This document shows, one piece after another, positions 19,165 through 27,954 of a stretch of DNA of 64,000 nucleotides. Source of the stretch: Paraburkholderia monticola (GTDB lineage Bacteria; Pseudomonadota; Gammaproteobacteria; Burkholderiales; Burkholderiaceae); assembly GCF_001580545.1 (NCBI RefSeq), contig NZ_LRBG01000035.1, positions 310,001-374,000 of the forward strand, given 5' to 3'. The notes under the pieces were generated by a model. It did not search any database, was not told the origin of the DNA, and saw only the letters and a list, made by a program, of their open reading frames with translations. The stretch's first letter is position 1. Each line of letters starts with the position of its first letter. The translations under genes and the position numbers were made by a program.

Positions 19165-19200
19165 GTTGCTTGACGGGTTGCGAGTGTTTCAATGCTGGAA

Positions 19201-19236
19201 AGACCGCCGCCGATTCAGCGCGGCGGTCTGCTTTTC
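19201..19236 (+). terminator. Rho-independent terminator after the porin
   Basis: A perfect 10-bp stem (19201-19210 with 19220-19229) with a 9-nt loop, followed by GCTTTTC. It lies 37 bp after the porin stop. Confidence 0.75.
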
Positions 19237-19259
19237 AGGGTGCAGACAGGTTGGCGTAT

Positions 19260-19553
19260 TTAGCCAGCCTTGGCCGCAGTTTCCTTCGCGAGCAGGCGTT
19301 GAGCCTGTCGGTCGCCCTTTGCCGCTTCCTGCGCGGTCTGCACCGAGGTTTCGCTGGCTTCAGCGAGCAGGGCGCGCGCCGCGTTGCTAATGCTGACGGT
19401 GTATGACGACGTGCTGCCGGTCGTCGATCCCGCCGATGATGAACTGCTCGTGCTGGATGTAGGCGCCGCCGATGTCGCCTTCGACCCCGAACTCGACGCG
19501 ACGGCCGAGCCTGTTGCCCCTGTCGTGGTTTGAGCCACTGCCTGAATAGACAC
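19260..19553 (-). CDS. Small Ser/Thr/Ala-rich hypothetical protein
   Basis: 97 residues from a GTG at 19553 backed by a perfect ribosome site (AAGGAGATCAAAGTG). The first 50 residues are almost only S, T, G and A (low complexity). The C-terminal 45 look helical (ISNAARALLAEASETSVQTAQEAAKGDRQAQRLLAKE). No signal peptide or known domain is evident. It is convergent with the porin. Its upstream region carries two PmrA/QseB-like boxes, suggesting control by an OmpR-family regulator. Confidence 0.78.
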   Translation of the reverse strand: MSIQAVAQTTTGATGSAVASSSGSKATSAAPTSSTSSSSSAGSTTGSTSSYTVSISNAARALLAEASETSVQTAQEAAKGDRQAQRLLAKETAAKAG

Positions 19554-19646
19554 TTTGATCTCCTTGTAAAAGACGAGTACTGCGCTCTGTCTATCGGCGC
19601 CGTTCCAGAGTGCTTGAGAGCTATATTTTTTCTATTTTTCGCGTGC

Positions 19647-19717
19647 CTTAAGTGGCCGTTAAGGTTTGCATCGACTCTCTGCGTAACGGACGAATCTCTT
19701 AAGATTTCGTTAAGGTT
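19647..19717. promoter_or_regulatory. Two PmrA/QseB-like operator boxes
   Basis: Two near-identical 20-bp elements, at 19647-19666 and 19698-19717, each read CTTAAG-N5-GTTAAGGTT. Direct TTAAG half-sites lie 11 bp apart, as OmpR-family dimers require and as in the YTTAAK-N5-YTTAAK PmrA/QseB consensus. The copies are 51 bp apart, upstream of the Ser/Thr-rich small gene on the minus strand. Confidence 0.5.
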
Positions 19718-19776
19718 AATGACGCAATTGATCTGGAATACGGATTAATCGAATCAGGCGAAGCGAGCCGATCAAC

Positions 19777-20616
19777 TCACGACGTCCGCTCGCGCGTCGC
19801 ACGCGTCTTGCCGGCTCCGCGCCTCGCGCTCGCCTCCGCCGCAAGCTCATCGACCATCTCGCGCGCGGCCGTCTGCAACTCGGGCACATAGCGCCGCTTC
19901 GCTTCCGCGAGCGACACCGCCCGCGTCAGAAACACCACGTTCAAACTCGCAAGCACCCGCTCCTCGAACACGATCGCGACGGCGACCGCGCCGATCTTGC
20001 CCTGGTCCACCCAGTCGCCGTGATTCGAACCGAAACCGTCCGCGCGCACGCGTCGCACGAGGCTGCGGATCAACGCGTCGTTCGACGCGAGCGCCTTCTG
20101 CTCCTCGCCGCCCGCGCCCGCGCGCAGCAGATCGAGTATGTCCTCGCGCTCTTCGTCGGGGCACATCGCGAAGTACGCGCGGCCCGCCGCGGTCAGCAGG
20201 ATCGGCAGACGCCGGCCGACCATCGCGCGATGAAACGACAGCGGACTGAAGCGGTGCGTGGTTTCGCGGATGATCATCGCGTCGCCGTCGGGCGTGGTCA
20301 GATCCGACGGCCACGCGACGCGTTGCAGCAGGCGCCCCATGACCGGCGGAGCGATGGTGGCGATGCGTTCGTCGTCGGTAAAGCCTTCGCTCAGCGCGCG
20401 AACCTTCAACGTGAGCCGGAAGCTGTCGTCCGACGCGCTGCGCCGCACGAAGCCTTCCTCCATCAAGGTTTCGAGCAGCCGCCGCGCGGTGGTGCGATGC
20501 AGCCTGGTCAGTTCGCTGATCTGCTGGCTCGTCGCGCGGCCGCTGTCCATCGAGTTGAGCGCCTGCAGCACCTGCAAGCCGCGCGAGAGACCTCGCACGT
20601 TCGTGTATTTGGTCAC
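19777..20616 (-). CDS. mhpR: IclR-family activator of phenylpropionate catabolism
   Basis: 279 residues: an N-terminal winged helix (VRGLSRGLQVLQALNSM...RLHRTTARRLLETLMEEGFVRRS) and a C-terminal IclR effector domain (ETTHRFSPLSFHRAMVGRRLPILLTAAGRAYFAMCP). The order of motifs closely follows E. coli MhpR, which activates mhp genes when 3-(3-hydroxyphenyl)propionate is bound. I place the start at GTG 20616, six bases after GGAG; a TTG at 20628 would put that GGAG inside the gene. It is divergent from mhpA with a 17-bp palindrome between. The C-terminus is Arg/Ala-rich and longer than usual. Confidence 0.93.
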   Translation of the reverse strand: MTKYTNVRGLSRGLQVLQALNSMDSGRATSQQISELTRLHRTTARRLLETLMEEGFVRRSASDDSFRLTLKVRALSEGFTDDERIATIAPPVMGRLLQRVAWPSDLTTPDGDAMIIRETTHRFSPLSFHRAMVGRRLPILLTAAGRAYFAMCPDEEREDILDLLRAGAGGEEQKALASNDALIRSLVRRVRADGFGSNHGDWVDQGKIGAVAVAIVFEERVLASLNVVFLTRAVSLAEAKRRYVPELQTAAREMVDELAAEASARRGAGKTRATRERTS

Positions 20617-20640
20617 GTAAAACTCCAATTAAATCAACTA

Positions 20641-20657
20641 TGTGCATTCTATGCACA
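20641..20657. promoter_or_regulatory. Putative MhpR operator (17-bp palindrome)
   Basis: TGTGCATTCTATGCACA is a perfect 7-bp inverted repeat with a 3-bp centre. The E. coli MhpR operator, as I recall it, is a 17-bp imperfect palindrome with the same TGCA half-sites. The centre (20649) lies about 58 bp upstream of the start point predicted from the mhpA promoter, the activator position reported for E. coli. Confidence 0.75.
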
Positions 20658-20671
20658 ATTTCCAGATTTTG

Positions 20672-20700
20672 TTGAGCGAGCACATGGCCGGTCCTAGACT
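20672..20700 (+). promoter_or_regulatory. Sigma70-type promoter of the mhp operon
   Basis: TTGAGC (20672-20677) and TAGACT (20695-20700) are separated by exactly 17 bp. The predicted start near 20707 leaves a leader of about 130 nt before mhpA. The weak -10 fits an activator-dependent promoter. Confidence 0.6.
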
Positions 20701-20835
20701 GCCAACAAATCAACGAATTCATGGAGACGCAAGCTGTTGTCCGCAAGCGATTTTTCGCTGTGGTGACGGCCGGTTCCCGCCGCCGCGCTCCCTGATTTTT
20801 CGACCCAGCCAGTCGGGTCGACAACTGGAGACAAC

Positions 20836-22698
20836 ATGCCCGCATCGCTCGATACGGTGGCTGCGCAAGAGCGCAGCGGAACCGTCACCACCGACGTCGC
20901 GATCATCGGAGCCGGCCCCGTCGGTCTGATGATCGCCAACTATCTTGGCCTGCAGGGCGTACGCGTCGTGCTGATCGAAAAGCTCGACCAGATCATCGAC
21001 TATCCGCGCGCAATCGGTCTGGATGACGAGGCATTGCGCGTGTTCCAGTCCATCGGCCTCGCCGATCGATTGCTGCCGCACACGACCCCCGATCACTGGA
21101 TGCGTTTCGTCACGGGCAATGGTCATTGCTTCGCGTCGATCGAACCGCGCACCGATGAGTTCGGCTGGTCGCGCCGCAACGCATTCATTCAGCCGCTGGC
21201 CGATCGTGTGTTGTTCGACGGTCTGCAACGCTTCCCGCACGTCGAGGTGCTGTTCGGCCACACGCTCGATTCGTTCACGCAGGACGGCAGCGGCGTCACG
21301 ATCGAAACCGAACACGCGCAGGGTAGCCGCTGCACGATCCGCGCGTCGTACATGGTCGGCGCGGACGGCGGCAACAGCTTCGTGCGCCGCACGCTCGACG
21401 TGCCGTTCGAGGGCCGCACGAAGCCGAATCAGTGGATCGTCGTCGATGTACGCAACGACCCGATCGGCTCGCCGCACGTGTACATGCATTGCGATCCGCG
21501 GCGCCCCTATGTGTCGGCCGCATTGCCGCACGGGATTCGCCGCTTCGAGTTCATGGTGATGCCCGGCGAGACCGAGGAAGAGCTGTCGAAGCCGGAGAAC
21601 CTGGCCGCGCTGATCCGCAAGGTCGTTGCCGATCCGCAGAAAGTCGACTACATCCGCAAGCGCGTCTATACGCACAACGCGCGGCTCGCGAGCAGCTTCC
21701 GCGTGAATCGCGTGCTGCTCGCCGGCGATGCCGCGCACATCATGCCGGTGTGGCAGGGCCAGGGCTACAACAGCGGCATTCGCGACGCGAGCAACCTCGG
21801 CTGGAAACTCGCGATGGTGGTCAAGGGTGTCGCCGGCGCTGCGCTGCTCGATACCTACACCGCCGAGCGTCGTTCGCACGCGCGCTCGATGATTCATCTG
21901 TCTGAAGTCGCGGGCGACATCTTCGCGCCGACGAGCCGCTTCGGCATCAGGTTTCGCGACGCGTTCGTGCGTACCTTCAACTGGTTTCCGGCGGTCAAGC
22001 GCTACTTCGTCGAAATGCGTTTCAAGCCGATGCCGCGCTATGAAAGCGGCGTCGTCCTGCTCGCACGCACACCGCGCAAGCATGGCTGGCTCGCGCGCGC
22101 GCTCGAACGCTCCGGTCATTCGGCGCCGGGCCGTTTGCTCGGTCTGATGAGCGAGAAGCGCGAATCGCGGCTCGGCCGCCTCGTGTATGGACGCGATCCG
22201 CACTGTCATTCGCCGGTCGGTCGCATGTTCATTCAGCCGCGCGTACGCACGCTGGGCGGTGACGTCGTGCGACTCGACGACGTGCTCGGCAACCGCTTCG
22301 CGATCATCGGCTGGGGCGCGGAGCCGACCTTCGGTTTGTCGGAGGAAGCGCGCGCGATCTGGCGGCGCCTCGGCGGCTGCTTCGTGGTCGCGAAGCCGGA
22401 CACGCAATTGTCTTTCCATGACGACGTGCCTGACGACGTGATTGCGATCGGCGACCTCAACACACGGTTGAAGGACTGGTTTGCGCGTGTGCCCGAATCG
22501 GTCGTGCTGTTGCGCCCCGATCGCTTCGTCGCGGGCATGGGCTCGCCGCAGCAGGTGTCGCAACTGGTGGTCGAACTCGCGCAGAAGCTGCATCTCGACG
22601 CGGCGGCGTGCGCTGACACGGCCGGCGCGGGCCAGCAAGCGGCGTTCGGGCACGACGGTGTCGTCACGTTCCCAACCGTCGCAACCGCCGGAGCCTGA
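20836..22698 (+). CDS. mhpA: 3-(3-hydroxyphenyl)propionate 2-hydroxylase
   Basis: 620-residue flavin monooxygenase that uses NADH and O2 to hydroxylate 3-(3-hydroxyphenyl)propionate to 3-(2,3-dihydroxyphenyl)propionate, the first pathway step. The FAD dinucleotide fold is at the N-terminus (VAIIGAGPVGLMIANYLG, GxGxxG at 25-30). The second FAD motif, VLLAGDAAHIMPVWQGQGYNSGIRDASNL, starts near residue 294. The C-terminal third is the thioredoxin-like region of the PheA/TetX hydroxylases. It is the first gene of the operon; its stop is one base before the mhpB start codon. Confidence 0.95.
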   Translation: MPASLDTVAAQERSGTVTTDVAIIGAGPVGLMIANYLGLQGVRVVLIEKLDQIIDYPRAIGLDDEALRVFQSIGLADRLLPHTTPDHWMRFVTGNGHCFASIEPRTDEFGWSRRNAFIQPLADRVLFDGLQRFPHVEVLFGHTLDSFTQDGSGVTIETEHAQGSRCTIRASYMVGADGGNSFVRRTLDVPFEGRTKPNQWIVVDVRNDPIGSPHVYMHCDPRRPYVSAALPHGIRRFEFMVMPGETEEELSKPENLAALIRKVVADPQKVDYIRKRVYTHNARLASSFRVNRVLLAGDAAHIMPVWQGQGYNSGIRDASNLGWKLAMVVKGVAGAALLDTYTAERRSHARSMIHLSEVAGDIFAPTSRFGIRFRDAFVRTFNWFPAVKRYFVEMRFKPMPRYESGVVLLARTPRKHGWLARALERSGHSAPGRLLGLMSEKRESRLGRLVYGRDPHCHSPVGRMFIQPRVRTLGGDVVRLDDVLGNRFAIIGWGAEPTFGLSEEARAIWRRLGGCFVVAKPDTQLSFHDDVPDDVIAIGDLNTRLKDWFARVPESVVLLRPDRFVAGMGSPQQVSQLVVELAQKLHLDAAACADTAGAGQQAAFGHDGVVTFPTVATAGA

Positions 22699-22699
22699 T

Positions 22700-23650
22700 A
22701 TGCCGATGCTGCTCGAATGTCTGTCCCATACACCCTTGCACGGCTACTACGATCCCGCGCCTGAAGTCGTCGCGGAAGTCGAGCGCGTGCATGCGGCGGC
22801 GCGCGCGCGCGTCGTCGAGTTCGATCCCGAACTGGTCGTCGTGTTTGCGCCCGATCACTACAACGGGTTCTTCTATGACGTGATGCCGCCGTTCTGCATC
22901 GGTGCGTCGGCGAGCGCGGTCGGCGACTTCAAAAGTCTTGCCGGCCCGCTGGACGTGCCCGCCGATACCGCGTTCGAACTCGCCGAAGCAGTGCTCGCGA
23001 GCGACGTCGACGTGGCGGTGTCGTACCGCATGCAGGTCGATCACGGTTGCGCGCAAGCGCTCGAGATTCTGCTCGGCGGCCTCGATCGTTATCCGGTCGT
23101 GCCGGTGTTCATCAATTCGGTGGCGGCGCCGCTGGCTTCATGCCGCCGCGCGCGTTTGCTCGGCGATGCGCTGGGCCGCGCGCTGGCACGCTCGAACCGG
23201 CGCGTGCTGGTGATCGGCTCGGGCGGCATCTCGCACGAGCCGCCGGTGCCGGAGCTGGCTGGCGCGAGCGAGGAAGTCGCCGAACGTCTGATCGCCGGCC
23301 GCAATCCGTCGGCCGAATCACGCGCGGCGCGCGAGGCGCGCACGATCGCCGCGGCGCGCGCCTTCACCGCGGGCGACAGCCGTCTGCATCCGCTGAATCC
23401 CGAATGGGACCGCGCGTTCCTGAAGCTGCTCGAAGATGGCGAACTGACGGCCCTCGACGGCCTGACTGACAGCGCGATCACGCGCGAGGGCGGCAAGTCC
23501 GCGCACGAAATCCGTACGTGGATCGCCGCGTTCGGCGCATTGAACGCAAGCGGCCCGTATCGCGCGTCGCTCGATTACTACCGTGCGATCCCTGAATGGA
23601 TCGCGGGCTACGGCGCGATGCACGCACGCGCCGTGACGGCCCACCTCTAA
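22700..23650 (+). CDS. mhpB: 3-carboxyethylcatechol 2,3-dioxygenase
   Basis: 316-residue class III (LigB-type) extradiol dioxygenase that opens the catechol ring of 2,3-dihydroxyphenylpropionate with Fe(II). Characteristic blocks are LECLSHTPLHGYYDP at the start, FAPDHYNGFFYDVMPPFCIG, the histidine region SYRMQVDHGCAQ, and VIGSGGISHEPPVP. The start is ATG 22700 (MPMLLE); a second ATG at 22706 is possible. It is tightly packed between mhpA and mhpD. Confidence 0.95.
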   Translation: MPMLLECLSHTPLHGYYDPAPEVVAEVERVHAAARARVVEFDPELVVVFAPDHYNGFFYDVMPPFCIGASASAVGDFKSLAGPLDVPADTAFELAEAVLASDVDVAVSYRMQVDHGCAQALEILLGGLDRYPVVPVFINSVAAPLASCRRARLLGDALGRALARSNRRVLVIGSGGISHEPPVPELAGASEEVAERLIAGRNPSAESRAAREARTIAAARAFTAGDSRLHPLNPEWDRAFLKLLEDGELTALDGLTDSAITREGGKSAHEIRTWIAAFGALNASGPYRASLDYYRAIPEWIAGYGAMHARAVTAHL

Positions 23651-23668
23651 CCGGATCAGGTACCCGCT

Positions 23669-24505
23669 ATGAACACTCAGACCAATGTCGATGCGCTGGC
23701 CCTGCGCCTGCGCGAATCGGAACGAACGCGCGCGACGATCGCGCCGCTGCGCGACGACACGCGCTTTGCCGAACTGTCGAACCCGGCCGACGCGGAGCAA
23801 CTCGCGTACGCGGTGCAGCAGGCCAACGTGGCCGCGCGCGTCGCGGCGGGCGAGCGCATCGTCGGCCGCAAGATCGGGCTCACATCGCCGGCAGTGCAAC
23901 GTCAACTCGGTGTCGACCAACCGGACTTTGGCGCGCTGTTCGCATCGATGGCGTATGGCGACGACCAGCCGATTCCGCTTAACGAACTAATCCAGCCGAA
24001 GGTCGAAGCTGAGATCGCACTCGTGCTCGAGCACGATCTGCTTCACGAACGTCACACGTACGCCGATCTGATCCGCGCGACCGCCTATGCGGTCGCGGCG
24101 ATCGAAGTGGTGGACAGCCGTATCGAAGGCTGGAACATCCGCTTCGTCGATACGGTCGCGGACAACGCGTCGAGCGCGCGCTTCGTGCTCGGCAGCCGCC
24201 CGGTCCTGCTGCGCGATATCGACCTCGCGGCCTGCGCGATGACGCTTTCGAAGGATGCCGAGGTACTGTCGCGCGGCAACGGCGCGGCCTGCCTCGGCAA
24301 TCCGCTGAACGCCGCCGCGTGGCTCGCGGACCGCATGGTTCGGCTCGGCACGCCGCTGCGTGCCGGCGACGTGCTGATGACCGGCGCTTTGGGCCCGATG
24401 GTCGCGGTCACGCAGCCGGGCACCTTCAGCGCGCAGATCGACGGTCTCGGCAGCGTCCGCGCGACTTTCTCCGCATCAAGCAAGCAATCGCAAGCACTCC
24501 ATTGA
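23669..24505 (+). CDS. mhpD: 2-oxopent-4-enoate (2-keto-4-pentenoate) hydratase
   Basis: 278 residues of the fumarylacetoacetase-like hydratase family. It adds water to 2-hydroxypenta-2,4-dienoate to give 4-hydroxy-2-oxovalerate. Seen are VGRKIGLTSPAVQRQLGVDQPDFGAL, the metal-ligand block KVEAEIALVLEHDL, and GDVLMTGALGPMVAV. It is 18 bp after mhpB and 8 bp before mhpF, so within one operon. Confidence 0.95.
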   Translation: MNTQTNVDALALRLRESERTRATIAPLRDDTRFAELSNPADAEQLAYAVQQANVAARVAAGERIVGRKIGLTSPAVQRQLGVDQPDFGALFASMAYGDDQPIPLNELIQPKVEAEIALVLEHDLLHERHTYADLIRATAYAVAAIEVVDSRIEGWNIRFVDTVADNASSARFVLGSRPVLLRDIDLAACAMTLSKDAEVLSRGNGAACLGNPLNAAAWLADRMVRLGTPLRAGDVLMTGALGPMVAVTQPGTFSAQIDGLGSVRATFSASSKQSQALH

Positions 24506-24513
24506 GGACTCAT

Positions 24514-25464
24514 ATGGCAAGCGAAAAACTCAAGGCCGCGATCATCGGCTCAGGCAATATCGGCACGGATCTGATGATCAAGATTCTGCGGCACGGCAAG
24601 CATCTCGAAGTGGCCGCGATGGTCGGCATCGATCCGAATTCGGATGGCCTCGCGCGCGCCGCACGGCTCGGCGTGGCGACCACGCATGAAGGCGTCGAAG
24701 GTCTGACGCGTCTTCCGGTGTTCGACGACATCGATTTCGTGTTCGACGCGACCTCGGCCGGTGCACACGTGAAGAACGATGCGCTGCTGCGCAAGCTGAA
24801 GCCTTCGATTCGCGTGATCGACCTGACGCCCGCCGCAATCGGCCCGTACTGCGTGCCGGTCGTCAATCTCGACACGCACCTCGATGCGCTCAACGTCAAC
24901 ATGGTCACCTGCGGCGGTCAGGCGACGATCCCGATGGTCGCCGCCGTGTCGCGCGTGGCGAAGGTGCACTACGCGGAAATCGTCGCGTCGATCAGCAGCA
25001 AGTCGGCCGGTCCCGGCACGCGCGCGAATATCGATGAATTCACCGAGACCACCTCGAAGGCGATCGAAGCGGTCGGCGGCGCGGCGAAGGGCAAGGCGAT
25101 CATCGTGCTGAACCCGGCCGAGCCGCCGGTGATGATGCGCGACACCGTCTACACGCTCTCCGAGATGGCCGACCTTGAGAAGGTCGAGCAGTCGATCGAG
25201 CAGATGGCTGCGGCGGTGCAGGCCTACGTGCCGGGCTATCGCCTCAAGCAGAAGGTGCAGTTCGATGAAATCCCCGCGAGTGCGCCACTCAATATTCCAG
25301 GCCTCGGCAAGTTCAGCGGCCTGAAGACTTCGATCTTCATCGAGGTCGAAGGCGCCGCGCACTATCTGCCCGCCTATGCAGGCAACCTCGACATCATGAC
25401 TTCGGCCGCGCTCGCGACCGCCGAGCGCATGGCGCAGGCGCTCGTGCAGGCATCCGAAGCTTAA
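24514..25464 (+). CDS. mhpF: Acetaldehyde dehydrogenase (acylating)
   Basis: 316 residues from ATG 24514. It oxidises acetaldehyde to acetyl-CoA with NAD+ and CoA. The Rossmann motif IIGSGNIGTD is at 10-19, the catalytic cysteine C133 is in VTCGGQATIPM, and the C-terminal interaction segment contains VPGYRLKQKVQFDEIP. Family members form a channelling complex with the aldolase, whose gene follows 13 bp downstream. Confidence 0.96.
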   Translation: MASEKLKAAIIGSGNIGTDLMIKILRHGKHLEVAAMVGIDPNSDGLARAARLGVATTHEGVEGLTRLPVFDDIDFVFDATSAGAHVKNDALLRKLKPSIRVIDLTPAAIGPYCVPVVNLDTHLDALNVNMVTCGGQATIPMVAAVSRVAKVHYAEIVASISSKSAGPGTRANIDEFTETTSKAIEAVGGAAKGKAIIVLNPAEPPVMMRDTVYTLSEMADLEKVEQSIEQMAAAVQAYVPGYRLKQKVQFDEIPASAPLNIPGLGKFSGLKTSIFIEVEGAAHYLPAYAGNLDIMTSAALATAERMAQALVQASEA

Positions 25465-25477
25465 GGAGACTTTCCGC

Positions 25478-26509
25478 ATGGACAAGAAACTGTATATCTC
25501 CGACGTGACGCTGCGCGACGGCAGCCACGCCATTCGTCACCAGTACTCGATCCAGAACGTGCAGGACATCGCCCGCGCATTGGATCGCGCGAAGGTGGAC
25601 AGCATCGAAGTCGCGCACGGCGATGGTCTGCAAGGATCGAGCTTCAACTACGGCTTCGGCGCGCACAGCGACCTCGAATGGATCGAAGCGGTGGCGGATG
25701 TGGTCGAGCACGCGCAAATCGCCACGTTGCTGCTGCCCGGCATCGGCACGATCCACGATCTGAAGGCCGCGTATCAGGCAGGCGCACGCGTGGTGCGTGT
25801 CGCCACGCATTGCACCGAAGCGGACATCTCGAAGCAGCACATCGAGTACGCGCGCGAACTCGGCATGGACACCGTCGGCTTTCTGATGATGAGCCACATG
25901 ACCACGCCGGAAAACCTCGTCATCGAAGCGAAGAAGATGGAAAGCTACGGCGCGACCTGCATCTACGTGGTCGACTCGGGCGGCGCGCTGACGATGAACG
26001 ACGTGCGAGACCGCTTCCGCGCGGTGAAGGCCGTGCTCAAACCCGAAACACAAACGGGCATCCACGCGCACCACAACCTGTCGCTCGGCGTGGCGAATTC
26101 GATCGTCGCGGTGGAAGAAGGCTGCGACCGCATCGATGCCTCGCTCGCGGGCATGGGCGCCGGTGCCGGTAACGCACCGCTCGAAGTGTTCATCGCGGCG
26201 GCCGAGCGCATGGGCTGGAATCACGGCACCGACCTCTACACGCTGATGGACGCAGCAGACGACATCGTGCGGCCCTTGCAGGACCGGCCGGTGCGCGTGG
26301 ATCGCGAAACGCTCGCGCTCGGTTATGCGGGTGTGTATTCGAGCTTCCTGCGCCACTCGGAAGTGGCCGCGAACAAGTACGGCCTGAAGACGGTGGACAT
26401 TCTCGTCGAGCTGGGCAAGCGCCGCATGGTCGGCGGCCAGGAAGACATGATCGTCGACGTCGCGCTCGATCTGAAGCGCGCGCGTGCAAGCGACGCCGCG
26501 GCTTCATGA
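25478..26509 (+). CDS. mhpE: 4-hydroxy-2-oxovalerate aldolase
   Basis: 343 residues of the DRE-TIM metallolyase superfamily. It splits 4-hydroxy-2-oxovalerate into pyruvate and acetaldehyde, which passes to MhpF. Active-site blocks are DVTLRDGSHAIRHQY at 9-23 and the divalent-metal HxH in GIHAHHNLSLGVANS. AAGGAGACTTTCCGC gives the ribosome site. Confidence 0.96.
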   Translation: MDKKLYISDVTLRDGSHAIRHQYSIQNVQDIARALDRAKVDSIEVAHGDGLQGSSFNYGFGAHSDLEWIEAVADVVEHAQIATLLLPGIGTIHDLKAAYQAGARVVRVATHCTEADISKQHIEYARELGMDTVGFLMMSHMTTPENLVIEAKKMESYGATCIYVVDSGGALTMNDVRDRFRAVKAVLKPETQTGIHAHHNLSLGVANSIVAVEEGCDRIDASLAGMGAGAGNAPLEVFIAAAERMGWNHGTDLYTLMDAADDIVRPLQDRPVRVDRETLALGYAGVYSSFLRHSEVAANKYGLKTVDILVELGKRRMVGGQEDMIVDVALDLKRARASDAAAS

Positions 26510-26610
26510 CCCCGACGCTGCGCGACGGCACCGCATGCCGCGCGCGCAGCGTTCATTTCATCCGGCAAGGTCGCCGCAAGAGCGACGCTGAATCAACATT
26601 GGAGACTTTT

Positions 26611-27873
26611 ATGCGGCAGTCAACGCAAGCAACGCAAGCAACGCACTCGACGAAACCTCCCGCCAGCGGCGCGCTGACGATCGGGCTCTGCCTGATCGTC
26701 GCGCTGCTCGAAGGGGTGGACCTGCAATCCACCGGCCTCGCCGCGCCGCGCATGGCGCGCGAGTTCCATCTCGCGGTCGCGCAGATGGGCTGGGCCTTCA
26801 GCATCGGCGCATTCGGGCTGCTGCCGGGCGCTGCGATCGGCGGACGTCTGGCCGACCGGCTCGGGCGCAAGCGCGTCTTGATGTGGTCGGTTGCGCTGTT
26901 CGGCATCTTCTCGCTCGCGACCGCGCAGGTGTGGGATCTGAACAGTCTGCTCGCCGCGCGCTTTCTGACCGGCCTCGGTCTCGGCGCGGCGATGCCGAAC
27001 CTGATCGCGCTGTGCTCGGAAGCGGCGCGGCCCGATCAGCGCAACACCGCGGTCGGCGCGATGTATTGCGGCATGCCGTTCGGCGCGGCGCTCGCCGCGG
27101 TGGTCGGCATCCTCAGTCCGGGCGATGCGAGCTGGCGGCATATCTTCTACGTCGGCGGTTTCGGGCCGCTGCTGGTGCTGCCGCTGCTGGCGCTGTTTCT
27201 GCGCGAGTCGGCGCAGTTCGTCGCGGCACGCGCGACCAGGGACGCGCGACGCGATGAATCGGCCAGCGTGACGCGCGCGCTGTGGCGGGAAGGCCGCGCG
27301 GGCACGACGATCGCGTTATGGATCAGCTATCTCGGCACGCTGATCGTGCTGTATTTCCTGATCAACTGGCTGCCGTCGCTCGTGTTGACGCGCGGGCTCA
27401 CTCGCGTGCAGTCGGGCGTGGTGCAGATGATGTTCAACATCGGCGGCGGCATCGGCGCGATCGTGATCGCCGGCATGATGGACCGGATGGGCCGGCGTCG
27501 CACGGTCGCGGGCATGTACGTCGGCATCGTCGTCGCGCTGGGTGCGTTACTGAGCGCGAACGGCGGCACGTCGATGGCGTGGGGCGGATTGCTTGCGGGG
27601 CTGTTTCTGGTCGGCGGGCAATCGGTGTTGTATGCGCTCGCGAGCAGCCTGTACCCGACCGAAGTGCGCGGCACCGGTGTCGGCGCGGCCGTGGCGGTGG
27701 GCCGTCTCGGCTCGATCCTCGGACCGTTGATCGCGGGGCAACTGCTCGCGATCGGTCAGGGCGCGACCGTGCTGCTCGGCGCGAGTATTCCGTTGATCGC
27801 GGTCGCCGCGATTGGCGCGTGGCTCGTCGTGAGCCGCTCGACGCGTCGTTATACCCCGGCGGTCGTGCAATAG
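26611..27873 (+). CDS. mhpT: MFS transporter for 3-(3-hydroxyphenyl)propionate
   Basis: 420 residues with 12 membrane helices of the aromatic acid:H+ symporter family. It strongly resembles E. coli MhpT in order and motif: TIGLCLIVALLEGVDLQSTGLAAP, LADRLGRKR (loop 2-3 signature), GLGAAMPNLIALCSEAA, and GGQSVLYALASSLYPTEVRGTGVGAAVAVGRLGSI. The start is ATG 26611 after TTGGAGACTTTT; the frame is open from 26506 but that part is Arg-rich and non-hydrophobic. It probably imports the operon substrate. Confidence 0.92.
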   Translation: MRQSTQATQATHSTKPPASGALTIGLCLIVALLEGVDLQSTGLAAPRMAREFHLAVAQMGWAFSIGAFGLLPGAAIGGRLADRLGRKRVLMWSVALFGIFSLATAQVWDLNSLLAARFLTGLGLGAAMPNLIALCSEAARPDQRNTAVGAMYCGMPFGAALAAVVGILSPGDASWRHIFYVGGFGPLLVLPLLALFLRESAQFVAARATRDARRDESASVTRALWREGRAGTTIALWISYLGTLIVLYFLINWLPSLVLTRGLTRVQSGVVQMMFNIGGGIGAIVIAGMMDRMGRRRTVAGMYVGIVVALGALLSANGGTSMAWGGLLAGLFLVGGQSVLYALASSLYPTEVRGTGVGAAVAVGRLGSILGPLIAGQLLAIGQGATVLLGASIPLIAVAAIGAWLVVSRSTRRYTPAVVQ

Positions 27874-27954
27874 TTTTGCAGCCCGAAATACCGAGCGGGT
27901 TGGCCATCGAGGGCGGCCCGCGATCACTCAACGCGTGAAAGCAAGGAATTCGAT

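Noticed and set aside
20719..22653. A 644-codon open frame on the minus strand opposite mhpA
   Set aside because: It is the antisense shadow of mhpA: Arg/His/Ala-rich with no domain, while the plus strand has full FAD motifs.
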